This document shows, piece by piece, positions 45,588 to 56,528 of a stretch of 64,000 nucleotides of DNA (positions within the stretch are counted from its first letter, which is position 1; every line of letters starts with the position of its first letter). Both the position numbers and the translations under genes were made by a program. The DNA is taken from assembly GCA_030762895.1 (NCBI GenBank), contig CM061063.1, forward strand, positions 50,237,196-50,301,195, read 5' to 3'. Origin of the DNA: Sophora flavescens. Taxonomy: Eukaryota > Streptophyta > Magnoliopsida > Fabales > Fabaceae. The notes under the pieces are model-generated. The model ran no database searches. It saw only the letters and a list, made by a program, of their open reading frames with translations, and was not told the origin of the DNA.

Positions 45588-46007
45588 TTGAAGTGTGTTA
45601 TGGACTTCTCTCGAAACCCTAATTCTTCGATTCTGCAACAATTCCGCCGAAGTTTGATCCCACAGGTCGTCGACGTGTATGACAGGGTCACCGACGACGC
45701 GACGAGGTCACTCACTCCGAAGATCGTACCGCTCGATCTCTCCCCTAAGAAGATCGGAGAAGACATCGCGAAGGAGACAGCGAAGGACTGGAAGGGACTG
45801 AGGGTGACGGTGAAGCTGACGGTGCAGAAACGTCAGGTGAAGGTGTCGGTGGTTCCCTTGGCGGCGGCGCTGGTCATCAAGGCGTTGAAGGAGCCGGAGA
45901 GAGATCCCAAGAAGACGAAGAACATCAAGCATAACGGCAACATCTCCCTCGACGACGTCATCGAGATTGCTATTCCGGAAGATAAGTGGTTGTGGTTTCG
46001 CATATAA
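45588..46007 (+). pseudogene. RPL12: Truncated ribosomal protein L12 (uL11) copy
   Basis: 139-codon ORF. From VVDVYDRV (about 45666) it follows cytosolic 60S L12: KIGEDIAKETAKDWKGLRVT then VKLTVQKRQVKVSVVP, ALVIKALKEPERDPKKTKNI and KHNGNISLDDVIEIA. A few codons are missing after the start (VTDDATRSLTPK), the first 22 codons are unrelated, and the family match ends at DDVIEIA. The ~60 C-terminal residues are absent and an unrelated IPEDKWLWFRI tail precedes the stop. GC content is far above the flanks. Intronless and truncated, so a retrocopy or captured fragment rather than a working ribosomal gene. The frame is still open. Confidence 0.87.
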
Positions 46008-46270
46008 TAACACTTTTTTGCAATTAAAATTATTTTAGGGATCTTTTTTAAATTAACATAAAAAACCCACAAACTTGCTATCGCAGGTCAGAAAGTGGGG
46101 TCCAAATTACACCCTACACAAGTTTGGTGCACAATAGAAGTCACCCTAGTTAGAATGTTAGATAACCATTTTTTTTTTTTCTACGCAGTACCCAGCATGG
46201 TCTTGATGCTAGTTATAATTTCCAATGCACACCAACTTTGAAGTGATCCAAAAGTCATTTCATTTACATT

Positions 46271-46324
46271 ATTATTAACACGGATTCTTTTTAATGTTTT
46301 TTGACAAAAATTATTAACACGGAT
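46271..46324. mobile_element. 24-bp poly(T)-type micro-insert with 15-bp direct repeats
   Basis: ATTATTAACACGGAT at 46271-46285 and 46310-46324 flank TCTTTTTAATGTTTTTTGACAAAA. The second repeat overlaps the target duplication of the adjacent SINE. Confidence 0.7.
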
Positions 46325-46325
46325 A

Positions 46326-46530
46326 CTTTTTTTTTCTATGGATAAAAATTTAGGTGAGTTAGGTCATGGGGGTTTACTAGGTCAGGACAGGTCTTAAGGC
46401 TCAAAGAACGTTTACAGAGGTATTTACATATTACCTACCAACAAGGTCCTCACATCAACAGTGGGGTTTGAACTCAAAACTTTGTGGGTTATGAGTCTTA
46501 TACTTACCAACTATATCAACCTTCGTCGGC
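46326..46530 (-). mobile_element. tRNA-derived SINE with 14-bp target duplication
   Basis: TATTAACACGGATA flanks it perfectly (46312-46325, 46531-46544). On the minus strand it begins GCCGACGAAGGTTGATATAG and TTGGTAAGTAT (A-box region), has a B-box-like GAGTTCAAACCCC, and ends TATCCATAGAAAAAAAAAG. Confidence 0.85.
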
Positions 46531-46732
46531 TATTAACACGGATATTGATAACAAATAAAACTGAAAAAAGTTATGTTGTCATGTGATATTTTTATTTGGA
46601 ACCAAGAAATAAAATTTTGTATGGGAAATTGTGAATTTAACATTTAGAAAAGTCTTACATTTAGTTTTTCAATACAATTTTTCTTTTTATAGGTTGCTTA
46701 ATCAATGCTCTAAGGACACTCGTTAGCAAAAC

Positions 46733-47255
46733 CAAGGTTTACAAAACCGGACCGGTCATCGAACCGGTGAAGGCAGCGGTTCGAGGTTCAATGGTCCAAC
46801 CGAGATTGAACCGTGGTTGAACCGGTTATAATTAAATAATATTATTTTAAATTTTAATATAATATTTATAACAATATTAAACAAAAAAACAACATAACAA
46901 CTAAAATTATTAAGCACAATTTTTATTATTTTGAAATTAAACTAAATAAATATAAAGATATATGTTAAAATCATTTTCATAGGGAAAATCAACCCAAAAT
47001 CTCCAACCAGCCCACATATGTTAGAAAACAAAAGAATTGGGTTTTGACTAGGATGATCCAAATCCTTTTATACTATTTTTTTTCTTTTTTTTTAAGAAAA
47101 CCTTGTTCAGGTTCTTCACTACCTAATTATGACCGGTTTTACCGGTTTTGAACCGGTTTTCCGCTTTTTGCACCGATTCAATGCATGACCGGTTTTTCCT
47201 ACTGACCGGACCGGCCATGGTCCCGATTCCCGGTCGGACCGGCCGGTCCACCCTG
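46733..47255. mobile_element. hAT-type MITE with perfect 8-bp target duplication
   Basis: It starts CAAGGTTTACAAAACCGG and ends CCGGTCCACCCTG. AGCAAAAC flanks both sides (46725-46732, 47256-47263). Subterminal ACCGGTT/GAACCGG repeats are dense at both ends. No transposase. Confidence 0.88.
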
Positions 47256-47285
47256 AGCAAAACCCTTTTTATTTTGATGTTTATG

Positions 47286-47326
47286 AATTATTTCTCAACT
47301 TCTCTAAAAAAAATTATTTCTCAACT
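47286..47326. mobile_element. 11-bp poly(A) micro-insert with 15-bp direct repeats
   Basis: AATTATTTCTCAACT at 47286-47300 and 47312-47326 flank TCTCTAAAAAA. Confidence 0.65.
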
Positions 47327-47493
47327 CAAAGTATCATGATAATGATAGGTTATATTATTTTTTGAAAGGAAAAAGATATTCGTTGATTTTGGGTCTATTA
47401 GTTGGAAATATTTGTTTTGAAACATAAAATAGTTAATTGAAAATATTAAGTAAGATGATCTGATAATTATAGCATTTGATTGATAAATTTATA

Positions 47494-47496
<3 letters not shown>

Positions 47497-47543
<47 letters not shown>
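47497..47543. repeat. (ATT)n microsatellite
   Basis: About fifteen uninterrupted ATT triplets. Confidence 0.95.
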
Positions 47544-47545
<2 letters not shown>

Positions 47546-47627
47546 ATAGTAATCAGAAATATTTTCATGCATAAATAATTAAGCAAAAAAGATTAAGTAA
47601 ACATTTTTGGTAATTATACCATTTAAT

Positions 47628-47670
47628 TGATGATATTATAGTTTTTTTTTACAATGATGATATTATAGTT
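47628..47670. mobile_element. 11-bp poly(T) micro-insert with 16-bp direct repeats
   Basis: TGATGATATTATAGTT at 47628-47643 and 47655-47670 flank TTTTTTTACAA. Confidence 0.68.
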
Positions 47671-48299
47671 ATTATTATAATTACAATAACTATATTAGAA
47701 ATATTTTTTATAAAATGGAAAAAATAAAATAAGTAAGTAAATTTGAAAATGTATTTAATTAATGACACATGACCCGATTTGGAGGAGAGGGATGGTGGAG
47801 AATTACCCCTTTTTGTATAATGAACGGTGGAGAATTACTCTTTACGCGTGTTTAAATGAGAGCCCTAATTTAAAATATAAGTGTTGAGATCATAAATATT
47901 ATTGACAATGAATGTCTAATTTATAATTTAATTGCGGTGAGTCAAAAAAATCAAATGAATATAAACTTGGTTGCTTTGAAAATGAAGTTACATAGATAAA
48001 ATTACTTGAGATTTTGGTTCTTTAAGTATATAATATTTATGAAAGAAGCTAGTTTGAAAAATATACATATAAAATTTTCAATCATAGCACCAAAAAACAA
48101 GTGTTAGCTAGGTACCAACCGAATGGTCCATATGATGGCGCTGCATAACGCTTATATGGTCTCTGTCTATGTCTATGACGGGTTAGTGCAATATCTTAGC
48201 TGTACTAAAGAGACATTTTCTGGGAAGCATAATATCATATAGATGTTCTTATACTATACTACTAACTATGCGCTTCTGGCCTGTGGGCCGTATATAGTA
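47671..48299. other. Intergenic, nothing recognised
   Basis: AT-rich. No feature supported. Confidence 0.35.
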
Positions 48300-49555
48300 A
48301 AATGTTGTGGGTAAAGTTGAAGATAATAATGAAGATTCAAATAAACGACCGCCATAGAGACTCCCAAGCACAACACACTTCTTAGAGGGATCCGTATGTG
48401 TTCACTGATAAACCTAGAAGAAATATATCATGGGAAAAACAAGGCACAACATCTTATTACATCACTAATTTCCCTGAGGATTTCGATTTTGAAGACATGT
48501 GAAAGTGTTCTTCAAGTAGGGGAAAGTTGCCGAGGTGTACATAGCTTCCAAAAAAGATAAGCTTGGAAAACGAATTTGTAAGGTTCAAAGACGTGTGTGA
48601 TCCTAGATGGCTTGAGGTACAGCTGGATTAACATATGGTTAGGTGATCATAAACTTAGGGTAAATATCCCTTTGTTAACAGTGATGGTGATGAGAGGAAA
48701 GGAATACAACATCAACACAAACCAAATATGGATTATAATTAAGGGGGAAGGGGTCAGAGAGGGAGTGAGTTTGGCAAAAGCTGTAACAACTAGGAGGAAT
48801 GAAGGCAACTTGATGTGGAATCAAAAAGGGAGGACAAAGGCAACAAAGGGCAGTAAATGCGAGTACTGGTAATGAATGGAATTTATGGTGTCGGAGGAAA
48901 ATATGAAGTGGCTACAGGGTAGTTTTGTAGGTCAAACAATTATTCAAGAAGGTTTAGTCAATATTCAGGAATTAATACACATTGAAGGCATCTTAACCAT
49001 TAAAGCTTCTCCTATGGGTGGAAACCTTGTCCTTTTGTCTACTGTAGAGGATGAGGACATGGATGAGATACTGAAGGACGAAGAAGACACTTTATAGCAA
49101 AGTGGTTTAATGTCATTAAGTCGTGGGGTCCTGAGTTCCCGTCCAACAATCGATTTGTTTGGTTGAAAATCACAAGTGCACCATCACATGTGTGGGGGGA
49201 AGATTTTTTCAGACATGTAACACAGTTGTCGGGAACCATGGTCATGATAGATGATGATACTCTGAGCAAATCCAGACTCGATTTCGGGAGGGTTCTGATC
49301 AGGACTCCAACACATGATCTGATCAACAAGGTGGCACAAGTGAGAATCAATAGGGAGGTTTTTGCAGTAGGAATTTTGGAGGACTAGTCAGGCAATCATG
49401 GTATTTGGCAGAATTGTGAGCAAGATTTTTTTTCTTCAGAAGAGCTTTTGGAGGAAGAAGGCAACTCAGTCTCAGGCGATGAAGAGGTGGTACTGAAAAC
49501 GGATATATCTAATAGAGCTCATTTGACTGAGTCTTCAAGAAACAACTAGCATCAA
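48300..49555 (+). pseudogene. LINE ORF1 remnant (RRM-like and nucleic-acid-binding part)
   Basis: Broken frames recover a plant L1 ORF1: TSYYITNFPEDFDFEDM near 48447 with GKVAEVYIASKKDKLGKRIC (RRM-like fold), then WINIWLGDHKLRVNIPLL near 48627. The downstream part is KITSAPSHVWGEDFFRHVTQ (about 49163) with SRLDFGRVLIRTP. Stops at several points make it inactive. It is in the same orientation as the LINE ORF2 that resumes at about 50377. Confidence 0.8.
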
Positions 49556-49561
49556 TCACTA

Positions 49562-49776
49562 TGTTAAGATTCTGTTCTGTTAACCAAGTTGTTAGTCATT
49601 AAGATTTGATTTTGCTGGCAACTATGTTGTTAATTTTGACTCAGATTTTCTGTTGTAACTGATATAAATCCGATCCTAGTTTATAGGCTGTAGATTTGAT
49701 TTTTCAATCTCTTCTTGTATCTATTTAAAGGCTGTTGTATCAGTTTAGTTTTTGAGCAATAATAAAAACCTTTTAT
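49562..49776 (+). repeat. Copia-type LTR (single)
   Basis: It starts TGTTAAGATTCTGTTCTG right after the LINE ORF1 remnant and contains GAGCAATAATAAAAACC near its end. It stops directly before a primer-site-like TGGTAGTCAGAGC (49777-49789), which is the initiator-tRNA-Met site TGGTATCAGAGC with one extra base. No second LTR is seen. Confidence 0.72.
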
Positions 49777-49834
49777 GGTAGTCAGAGCTATTTAACTTAA
49801 CCGCATTTTTTTTTTCTGATCCTGATTTTTCACC

Positions 49835-51211
49835 ATGAGTTCCTCAACCTCAGAAACCGAAATTCCTCCAAGCAACACTCCTTCTAGCCCCACTGATAAA
49901 CTAGTTGCTCTCAATGTTGGTTCTCAATTGTACATCAAACTTGATGGTGACAATTACCCTGCCTGGTGTCTTCAGTTTCTTTCACTTCTAATAGGTTATG
50001 ACCTTATGGGTTATATAGATGGTAGCACGTCCTGCCCCTCTAAACAACTAGAGCCCAATGCCACTACTATCAATCCTGCTTTCACTCACTGGGTTCGTCA
50101 AGATCAGCTAATCTTGCATGCTATTGTCTCCTCTGTGACCGCAACAGTGGTTACTCATCTCGGTACTGTTAACAATGCTAAACAGGCCTGGGAAACTCTC
50201 AAAACCATGTATGCTAGTCGATCACGGATCCGCATCATGGCTCTCAAGCAGCGCATCTCCAATTTTACCAAAGGTACTCAATCTATGGTTACCTATCTTC
50301 AAGGTATTAAAGCTATTTCTGATGAACTCTCTATCATTGATCACCCACTTGATAATACTGATCTGGTTATTCACACTTCGTGTTTGTTGCTTAAAGTGGA
50401 CTTCCAAAAGGCATACGATTCGGTGTCTTGGGAGTTTCTGGACTACATGTTTAGGAGGATGGGATTTAGTGTGAAATGGAGATCTTGGATAAACGAATGC
50501 CTCAAACCCTCTTCGGTTTCTGTATTGGTTAATGGAAGTCCGACTAGGGAAGTCAGTGTTTCAAAAGGGTTACGGCGAGGTGATCCAATGGCACCTTTTC
50601 TCTTTCTTATTGTGGCGAAGAGGTTGAGTGGCCTTATTAGAAATGCAGTCAACTCAGGAATTATTGAGAGCTACACTATCAAGTCAAATGAGGGCGAGGT
50701 GGCTATCTCACATATCCAGTATGCTGATGACACGATAATGGTGGGCACTATGACAGCTAAAAATGTGTTGGGCATGAAATGCATCCTAAGGTGTTTTGAA
50801 TTGGCTTCCGGATTGAAAGTCAACTTCCATAAAAGCTGTGTTATGACTATTAAGGATAGAGAGAGTTTCACTGCACAAGCTGCAAATCATCTAAACTATA
50901 AGGTGGGGGAGCTACCTTTCAAATTCCTTGGAGTACTAGTTGGTGCTGACCCGAGGAAAGCAAATACCTGGAATGCTGTGATCAGTTCATTCAAGTCAAG
51001 GCTATTGGGGTGGAGAAACAAGTCCCTTTCTCTTAGCGGCCGCATTGTCCTAATAAATGCAGTTCTAAATTGTCTCCCGATATACTGTCTCTCATTTTAT
51101 AAGGCACCAAAAAAGGTAATCTATACACTAATCCAATTACAAAGATGGTTCCTTTGGGTTGGGACTGAGGAGAGTAGGAAAATACCATGGGTTAATTGGG
51201 ATCTTGTTTGA
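49835..51211 (+). CDS. Fusion ORF: copia GAG N-terminus + LINE reverse transcriptase
   Basis: One uninterrupted 458-codon frame. Residues 1-180 are copia GAG: KLDGDNYPAWCLQFLSLLIG, WVRQDQLILHAIVSSV, AKQAWETLKTMYASRSRIRI and MALKQRISNFTKGTQSM. At about 50376, after NTDLVIHTS, it turns without a stop into an L1-type reverse transcriptase: LLLKVDFQKAYDSVSWEFL, GLRRGDPMAPFLFLIVAKRL, the catalytic YADDT at about 50719, then FKFLGVLVGADPRKANTWNA. A TGA at 51209 ends it. The LINE endonuclease and the first reverse transcriptase motifs are missing, as are the GAG zinc knuckle and copia polyprotein. Whether it is translated is unknown. Confidence 0.85.
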   Translation: MSSSTSETEIPPSNTPSSPTDKLVALNVGSQLYIKLDGDNYPAWCLQFLSLLIGYDLMGYIDGSTSCPSKQLEPNATTINPAFTHWVRQDQLILHAIVSSVTATVVTHLGTVNNAKQAWETLKTMYASRSRIRIMALKQRISNFTKGTQSMVTYLQGIKAISDELSIIDHPLDNTDLVIHTSCLLLKVDFQKAYDSVSWEFLDYMFRRMGFSVKWRSWINECLKPSSVSVLVNGSPTREVSVSKGLRRGDPMAPFLFLIVAKRLSGLIRNAVNSGIIESYTIKSNEGEVAISHIQYADDTIMVGTMTAKNVLGMKCILRCFELASGLKVNFHKSCVMTIKDRESFTAQAANHLNYKVGELPFKFLGVLVGADPRKANTWNAVISSFKSRLLGWRNKSLSLSGRIVLINAVLNCLPIYCLSFYKAPKKVIYTLIQLQRWFLWVGTEESRKIPWVNWDLV

Positions 51212-52318
51212 AAACTGAGGGAGGAGGGAGGTCTTAGGGTAAAAAATCTACACAATTTTAATTTGGTACTATTGGGAAAATGGAGATGGAGAGTGTTATT
51301 TGAAGGGAGGGGGTTGTGGTTCAAAGTGTTAAAGGTAAGGTATGGGGCAGGTTCGGTTTTTAGGGAAGCTGGCGACTAAGATTCTGCTTGGTGGAGGGAC
51401 TTGGGTAGATTAGATAGGAGCAATTCACCAAAGGAGGGTTGGTTAGCAAAGGGGATTGTAAGAAAGCTAGGAAATGGGAGGGAAATCTTATTTTGGAATG
51501 AGATATGGGTTGGGGAAGAAAAACTGAGCATTGCACTCCCAAGGTTGTATAATATGACAACCTCTAAAGAGGCAACAATATTTGACATGGGTGAATGGAG
51601 AAATGGAAGCTGGTTTTGGAAGTTAGAATGGCGTAGGAACCTATTTATTTGGGAACAGGGACTTCTGGAGTCATCATCAAACATTCTTCATAATACACAA
51701 GTGCAGCATGATGGTTGTGACTCGTGGGTGTGGTTGGGAGATACATCTGGAATCTTCTCGGTCCACTCTGCATACAGAGTAATTACAGAAAATGTTTCTT
51801 TAGTGGATAACACATTCTACAAAGCTTTGTGGTACAAAGACACACCACTGAGAGTGGCGGCATTCAGCTGGAAGGCACTGCTTGATAGGATTCCAACAGC
51901 TAGTAATTTACAAAAGAGGGGAGAAAATCTGGTCTCTTTAAATCCTAATTGTAGTTGATGTAATTCTGCTTTGGATGAGACTGCACACACTCTACTTCAC
52001 TGTCCATTCTCTTATGGAATGTGGATGCTAATTTATAAATGGATTGGAGTGGAAGTGGTGATCCCATCAGACTTAAAATCTCATTTTCTTCACCATGAGG
52101 GGCTGCTACACAATAGGAAAACTAAAAACTGTTGGCAATTGGTTTGGTTTTTGGTAGTTTGGTCCCTTTGGTTTCTTAGAAATGAGATCATATTCAAAGG
52201 TTACGGTGCATATTATGACAAGCTTTTTGATCTAATAAGGATTAGAGCTTGGAATTGGTGCTTTGCTAAAGCGCAAGGCAAAAGTGAATACATGCTAGTA
52301 TTACTAATATATGCATGA
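51212..52318 (+). pseudogene. LINE ORF2 C-terminal part, same frame, stop-interrupted
   Basis: It continues the frame of the fusion ORF with stops only at about 51209 (TGA), 51377 (TAA) and 51956 (TGA) and no frameshift. It contains thumb and linker sequence, then zf-RVT: FIWEQGLLESSSNIL, SGIFSVHSAYRVI, LRVAAFSWKALLDRIPTASN and LDETAHTLLHCPFSYGMW. It ends with IRIRAWNWCFAKAQGKSEYM, typical of the L1 C-terminus. The few defects suggest recent decay. Confidence 0.87.
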
Positions 52319-52940
52319 CTGAAGCTGGTGGAGATATTAATCAAGCTGTTGGAACCTAAATGAAAAATAGCAAAAGTGTAAAGGACTAATGTAACAAGGG
52401 AGTGCTTCAAGTGGGGGCTGTGTAATTTTTTGCGATATGTTATTGTGTGCTGAGCACTATATCTGTGGAAGCATCTACATATTGAAGTTTGTTAGCTCCT
52501 GGATTGAGGACCTTCCCTACCAGCAACCAAAACATAAATCTTTTGAACAGTTAATCGCTTTATAGTTCAGGATTAAGTAATACCGTCTCTATCAAAAGAA
52601 TGTGTTAGATAAGGAAAATTTTGAGGAAGACTGATGAGTATTGTGACTTCTGGTCAATCTGAGAATCGGATATCGCTTTCATTCATTAGAAAAAGTATAT
52701 TTCGTATATATATAAGGGCAACATTACATCATTCCTACAACCAAACAATGCTTAGAGAAAAAAAAAATTGAAACAAACAATAGACTTGCCAAAATAAGTG
52801 AGCAAAATTACACCCCAAAAAAAGAAAAAGAAAAGCGAGGGTATTAAAACATTTCACATGGATCTCAAAAGGTTGAGGTTTAGTTAAATCATGCACAAAT
52901 AGATATACCATTTTGCTGTCAAGATCTTACCCCTCTCAAA
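52319..52940. other. LINE 3' UTR and RABA1 3' UTR
   Basis: 622 bp between the LINE end and the RABA1 stop. No clear LINE poly(A) tail or target duplication found. An A run lies at 52758-52767. Confidence 0.4.
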
Positions 52941-55510
52941 CTATGCCGAGCAGCATCCAACCTTTTTAACAGCTGAGACATCATCCTTACTGCCAACATT
53001 GATTGTCTGCCCCTTGGGCAAGGCTGCAGGGTCATCCCCAATCTCAAGAGTCTTCCTACTAACAACGCGATATATCTGAGTGAGAACTTCTGTGAAAGAA
53101 TTGTCAACATTCAAGGACTCAAGGGCAGATGTTTCCATAAAAAATGTGTTTTCCCTCTCAGCAAATGCCTTGGCATCATCAGTGGACACAGCACGCAAGT
53201 GACGAAGATCTGCCTTGTTTCCCACAAGCATAATTACAATGTTGGCATCTGTGTGATCCCGAAGCTCCTTTAACCATCTCTCCACATTCTCAAAAGTTAC
53301 ATGTCTGGTGACATCATACACAAGCAATGCACCAACAGCTCCTCGATAATATGCACTTGTGATTGCACGATATCTGTGGCAAATAAAAAAAATGAGATTA
53401 CGACATTCTGGATTCAGGAATATATATGATCTATCTAGTTTTGTCAAAGTCTCAAAAGCTCTGTCCCATGAACAAAATAAAGCAAGCCAAACTTGAGAAG
53501 TCATGTAGTCAACTTCATTTTTCTTTTCTGCCATATTCTCACAACTTTAAAGATGTTTTACTTAGAAAGTACAATTCATTTATTTAGAAGAAAAGAAATT
53601 GAAATATATTTCTAGAGCAACATATTATCACAAAAAGTAAATCGACACATTTAACAAATTGCAAATTTTGGAAGAATAATGGATAATAGAAGAAATAAAC
53701 AATGGTCATACTCGTCCGTTAACAGATACAAGGAGAGATATCCTAAACTACGCCCAAACAACAACAACCAAAGCCTTTTTCCCCCAAGAGGAGCCGGCTA
53801 CATAGACAAAACCGTGGTATGAGTATCCCTCCACCAGCTTCCGTGGGTTGAAATTGAAACCCCAACAAAGGGAAGAAGTAACATTTGGCATTTAAGGAAA
53901 AAAGTCTTCAATCCATTTACTAATTTATAGAATAATCAGTTCTTCAACTTGATTTATACATGCATCCACTATGCCATAAGGAGGACGGAATAGCAACATT
54001 ATCGGTACTATGGTACACAAATCAATCCCACCCCAAAATAAATGCGGGTGCCATTCTCAATCCTAAGACAAAGTCTAATACATAATCATCCCATGTTTTT
54101 ATTCTTAAAAAATGTGTTGGATCAGGTGCTTACCATTAAGCCAGAAATTATGCAACCTTTTCTACTTAAGTTCGGTCACAAACAATTGGCCAAGTAATAA
54201 TGGATGAAGATCTATTGGCTCACTTTGCCGTTACATACCATATCCCCACTAATACTATTTTGCCATACTAGTTCAAATCCATGTAATGTTAGAAAGGTGG
54301 AATATGTTGCAACATAATAAGGATGGGGACAGGGTATGTGACAGCAAAATGAGACATTAATCAGACTCTTATATTAGCATACTTCCCTCACTCTTTATCT
54401 TGTAGACCAATAGAGTATGCTGGTTCACAAATTAGGACAACCTCAGCATAATACTGTTTGACTGAAACAATGTTGCCTTGAAAGACTATCATTGAATAGA
54501 TGTGAATTCCATTAGACCCAAATGAATAAAAGCCAACTATCTTCTTCTTCTTCTTCTTCATGTTTCCCCCCTCTCTTTACATGATATCATTGTATAGCAG
54601 GCGAATTCAATTTTAAGAACCTCTCATCAATTAGTGGGATTCAGTACCACTAGAGATTGAGCAGTGCACCTGGGCACCATAACTACCATGTATCCTTCAT
54701 ATATCTGATACGTGTATTATTGTATTATATAGATAAGCACAATGGGGGATACATTGATTAAACTCATTCAGGGCTAGTCAAAATCATGTTTGGCTAGGAT
54801 AAACATGAAACGATTAATTGGCTGCATCCTAGTCCTATCTACACCAAGTAGACATAAGTACAATGGGGAAATGGGGGATACATAAAGTTAACTTATTAAA
54901 GGCTGGTAAAGATCAGGTTTGCAAGGTGCACATCCATATTCATTAAGTAATAAGTGCTTGATACAATGATAAAAGAAAACACTGTTCACGATCATGATGT
55001 CCTGATCATCCAGATCAAAAGCATGAATCCCACAGCCACCAAAAGGATCATGCATTGTGATGATTCATCATTGGCAAATCAAATCCTACGCAAGAAAACT
55101 AACAAAACCCATTAAAATTTAATCAAACCCCACTAAATTTTAGACCACACAAACACCTTTCACGCATTTCCAATCACCAAATGACCGTAAACAAATAATA
55201 AAAAATAAAAAACATAAACAAATCAAAAATCAGGAGCGAGAAAGAAATAAAAAAAATGGAATGAGATCATAGGCAAAAAGAGGGGTAACCTTTCTTGACC
55301 AGCGGTGTCCCAAATTTGGGCCTTGACGATCTTATCATCAACGTGGATGCTGCGAGTGGCGAATTCAACGCCAATGGTGGATTTCGATTCCAAGCTGAAT
55401 TCATTTTTGGTGAAACGAGACAACAGATTGGACTTTCCGACGCCGGAGTCTCCGATCAGCACCACCTTGAACAAGTAGTCGTAATCATCGTCCGCTCTGT
55501 ACGCACCCAT
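52941..55510 (-). CDS. RABA1: RABA1 (Rab11-type) small GTPase
   Basis: Exons 55290-55510 and 52941-53373 join across a split Arg codon (AG/A) to 217 codons. Rab11-type GTPases of plants steer trans-Golgi/recycling endosome traffic to the plasma membrane and cell plate. All GTP-binding motifs are intact: GDSGVGKS (20-27), the switch I threonine in STIGVEF, DTAGQE (68-73), NKAD (126-129) and ETSA (154-157). The C-terminus GCCSA provides the two cysteines for geranylgeranylation. The intron after GQER, inside the switch II codons, is characteristic of RABA genes. It measures 1916 bp and holds a SINE fragment and a (CTT)n run at 54541-54560. The sequence is closest to the RABA1 subclass from memory; the exact paralogue letter is not assignable. 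Confidence 0.96.
53748..53840 (+). mobile_element. Au-type SINE fragment in RABA1 intron
   Basis: AACAACAACAACCAAAGCCT, then CCCCAAGAGGAGCCGGCTACAT, resembles the widespread plant Au SINE 3' part (CAACAACAAAGCCTT...GTCGGCTACAT). 5' part and ends not resolved. Confidence 0.55.
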
Positions 55511-56157
55511 TTTTCGATTTCAGAGGACTTTTGTTCAGATCGAAATTCAATGAAATGGGTTGGGTTCTTTTTCTCTTTTAATTGTTTTTAAGGCCTCCAA
55601 TTTGGTGACTGCGTTTAAAGCTTGGAACTTTCAGCATTGGAGAAAAAGGGTGTCGTGTTGTTGCAGAAGGAGGGAGAAGAAGCATTCAAAGCTCAAATGG
55701 GTCTCCGTTTCTACCTACCTTCAGATTGAAAATACAATAAAATGGTTTCCTTATTTTTACTTTTCTATTCTACAACCTATAGGCCTTTAATTTTTGTAAT
55801 TATTTCACTTTTTTAATTGATTTATTAATTGATGAGATTATTTCTAATCAATGTTAGACATTTCTCTATTCAAAATAGGTTTGCTTTAGTTAAAAAAATA
55901 ATGATTTAATTGACCTGCTTTTCTATATTTTTTAATCAATTAGAAATTGTTATATCATTACAAGTATTTCACTCTCATCACTACTACCTTAAAAATATAA
56001 ATAAAATAATTTATGATTGATTCAAAGTATACTTTTTTTTTTACTTTGATATAATGTATCAAAGTTAAACTTAAAAAATAAGGTTTGCTTTTTCGTTTAT
56101 GATGACATTTTTGTTATTTTCTATTGATACATATTTGGGGTAAGGAGGTCCTTTAAC
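55511..56157. other. RABA1 leader/promoter and AT-rich flank
   Basis: The first ~200 bases are the likely 5' UTR and promoter of the minus-strand RABA1. Beyond that, AT-rich sequence with no feature. Confidence 0.4.
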
Positions 56158-56201
56158 CATTTATTAGACTTTTTTTTTTGACAAAAGCATTTACTAGACT
56201 T
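56158..56201. mobile_element. 16-bp poly(T) micro-insert with 14-bp direct repeats
   Basis: CATTTATTAGACTT (56158-56171) and CATTTACTAGACTT (56188-56201) flank TTTTTTTTGACAAAAG; 13/14 identical. Confidence 0.68.
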
Positions 56202-56519
56202 ATAAATAACTCGTCAACCTAATACTATTAATTTAATAAAAACGCTAATTAGTATCCTAAAAAATTAAAATGATAATTTTTGTAAGAAAAAGATGGTGCA
56301 GTCAATATATTATTGAGAAGTGAAATTTTTAAATTTTTAATAAAATATTATTTTTTTCAATTCCTTAACCAGTATCCATTGGGACCTTTAATTTAGAATC
56401 ATGGTGCATTTGTCATTAAAAGGATACTAGTTGAGCCAGTTCTGATAAGTCGTAGTGATTTTTTTCTTAATCAACTAATCAAATATAAATATAAACAACT
56501 AGGTTTTGTCTAAAAAGAT
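56202..56519. other. Short AT-rich gap
   Basis: Nothing recognised. Confidence 0.3.
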
Positions 56520-56528
56520 ATTATTAAT

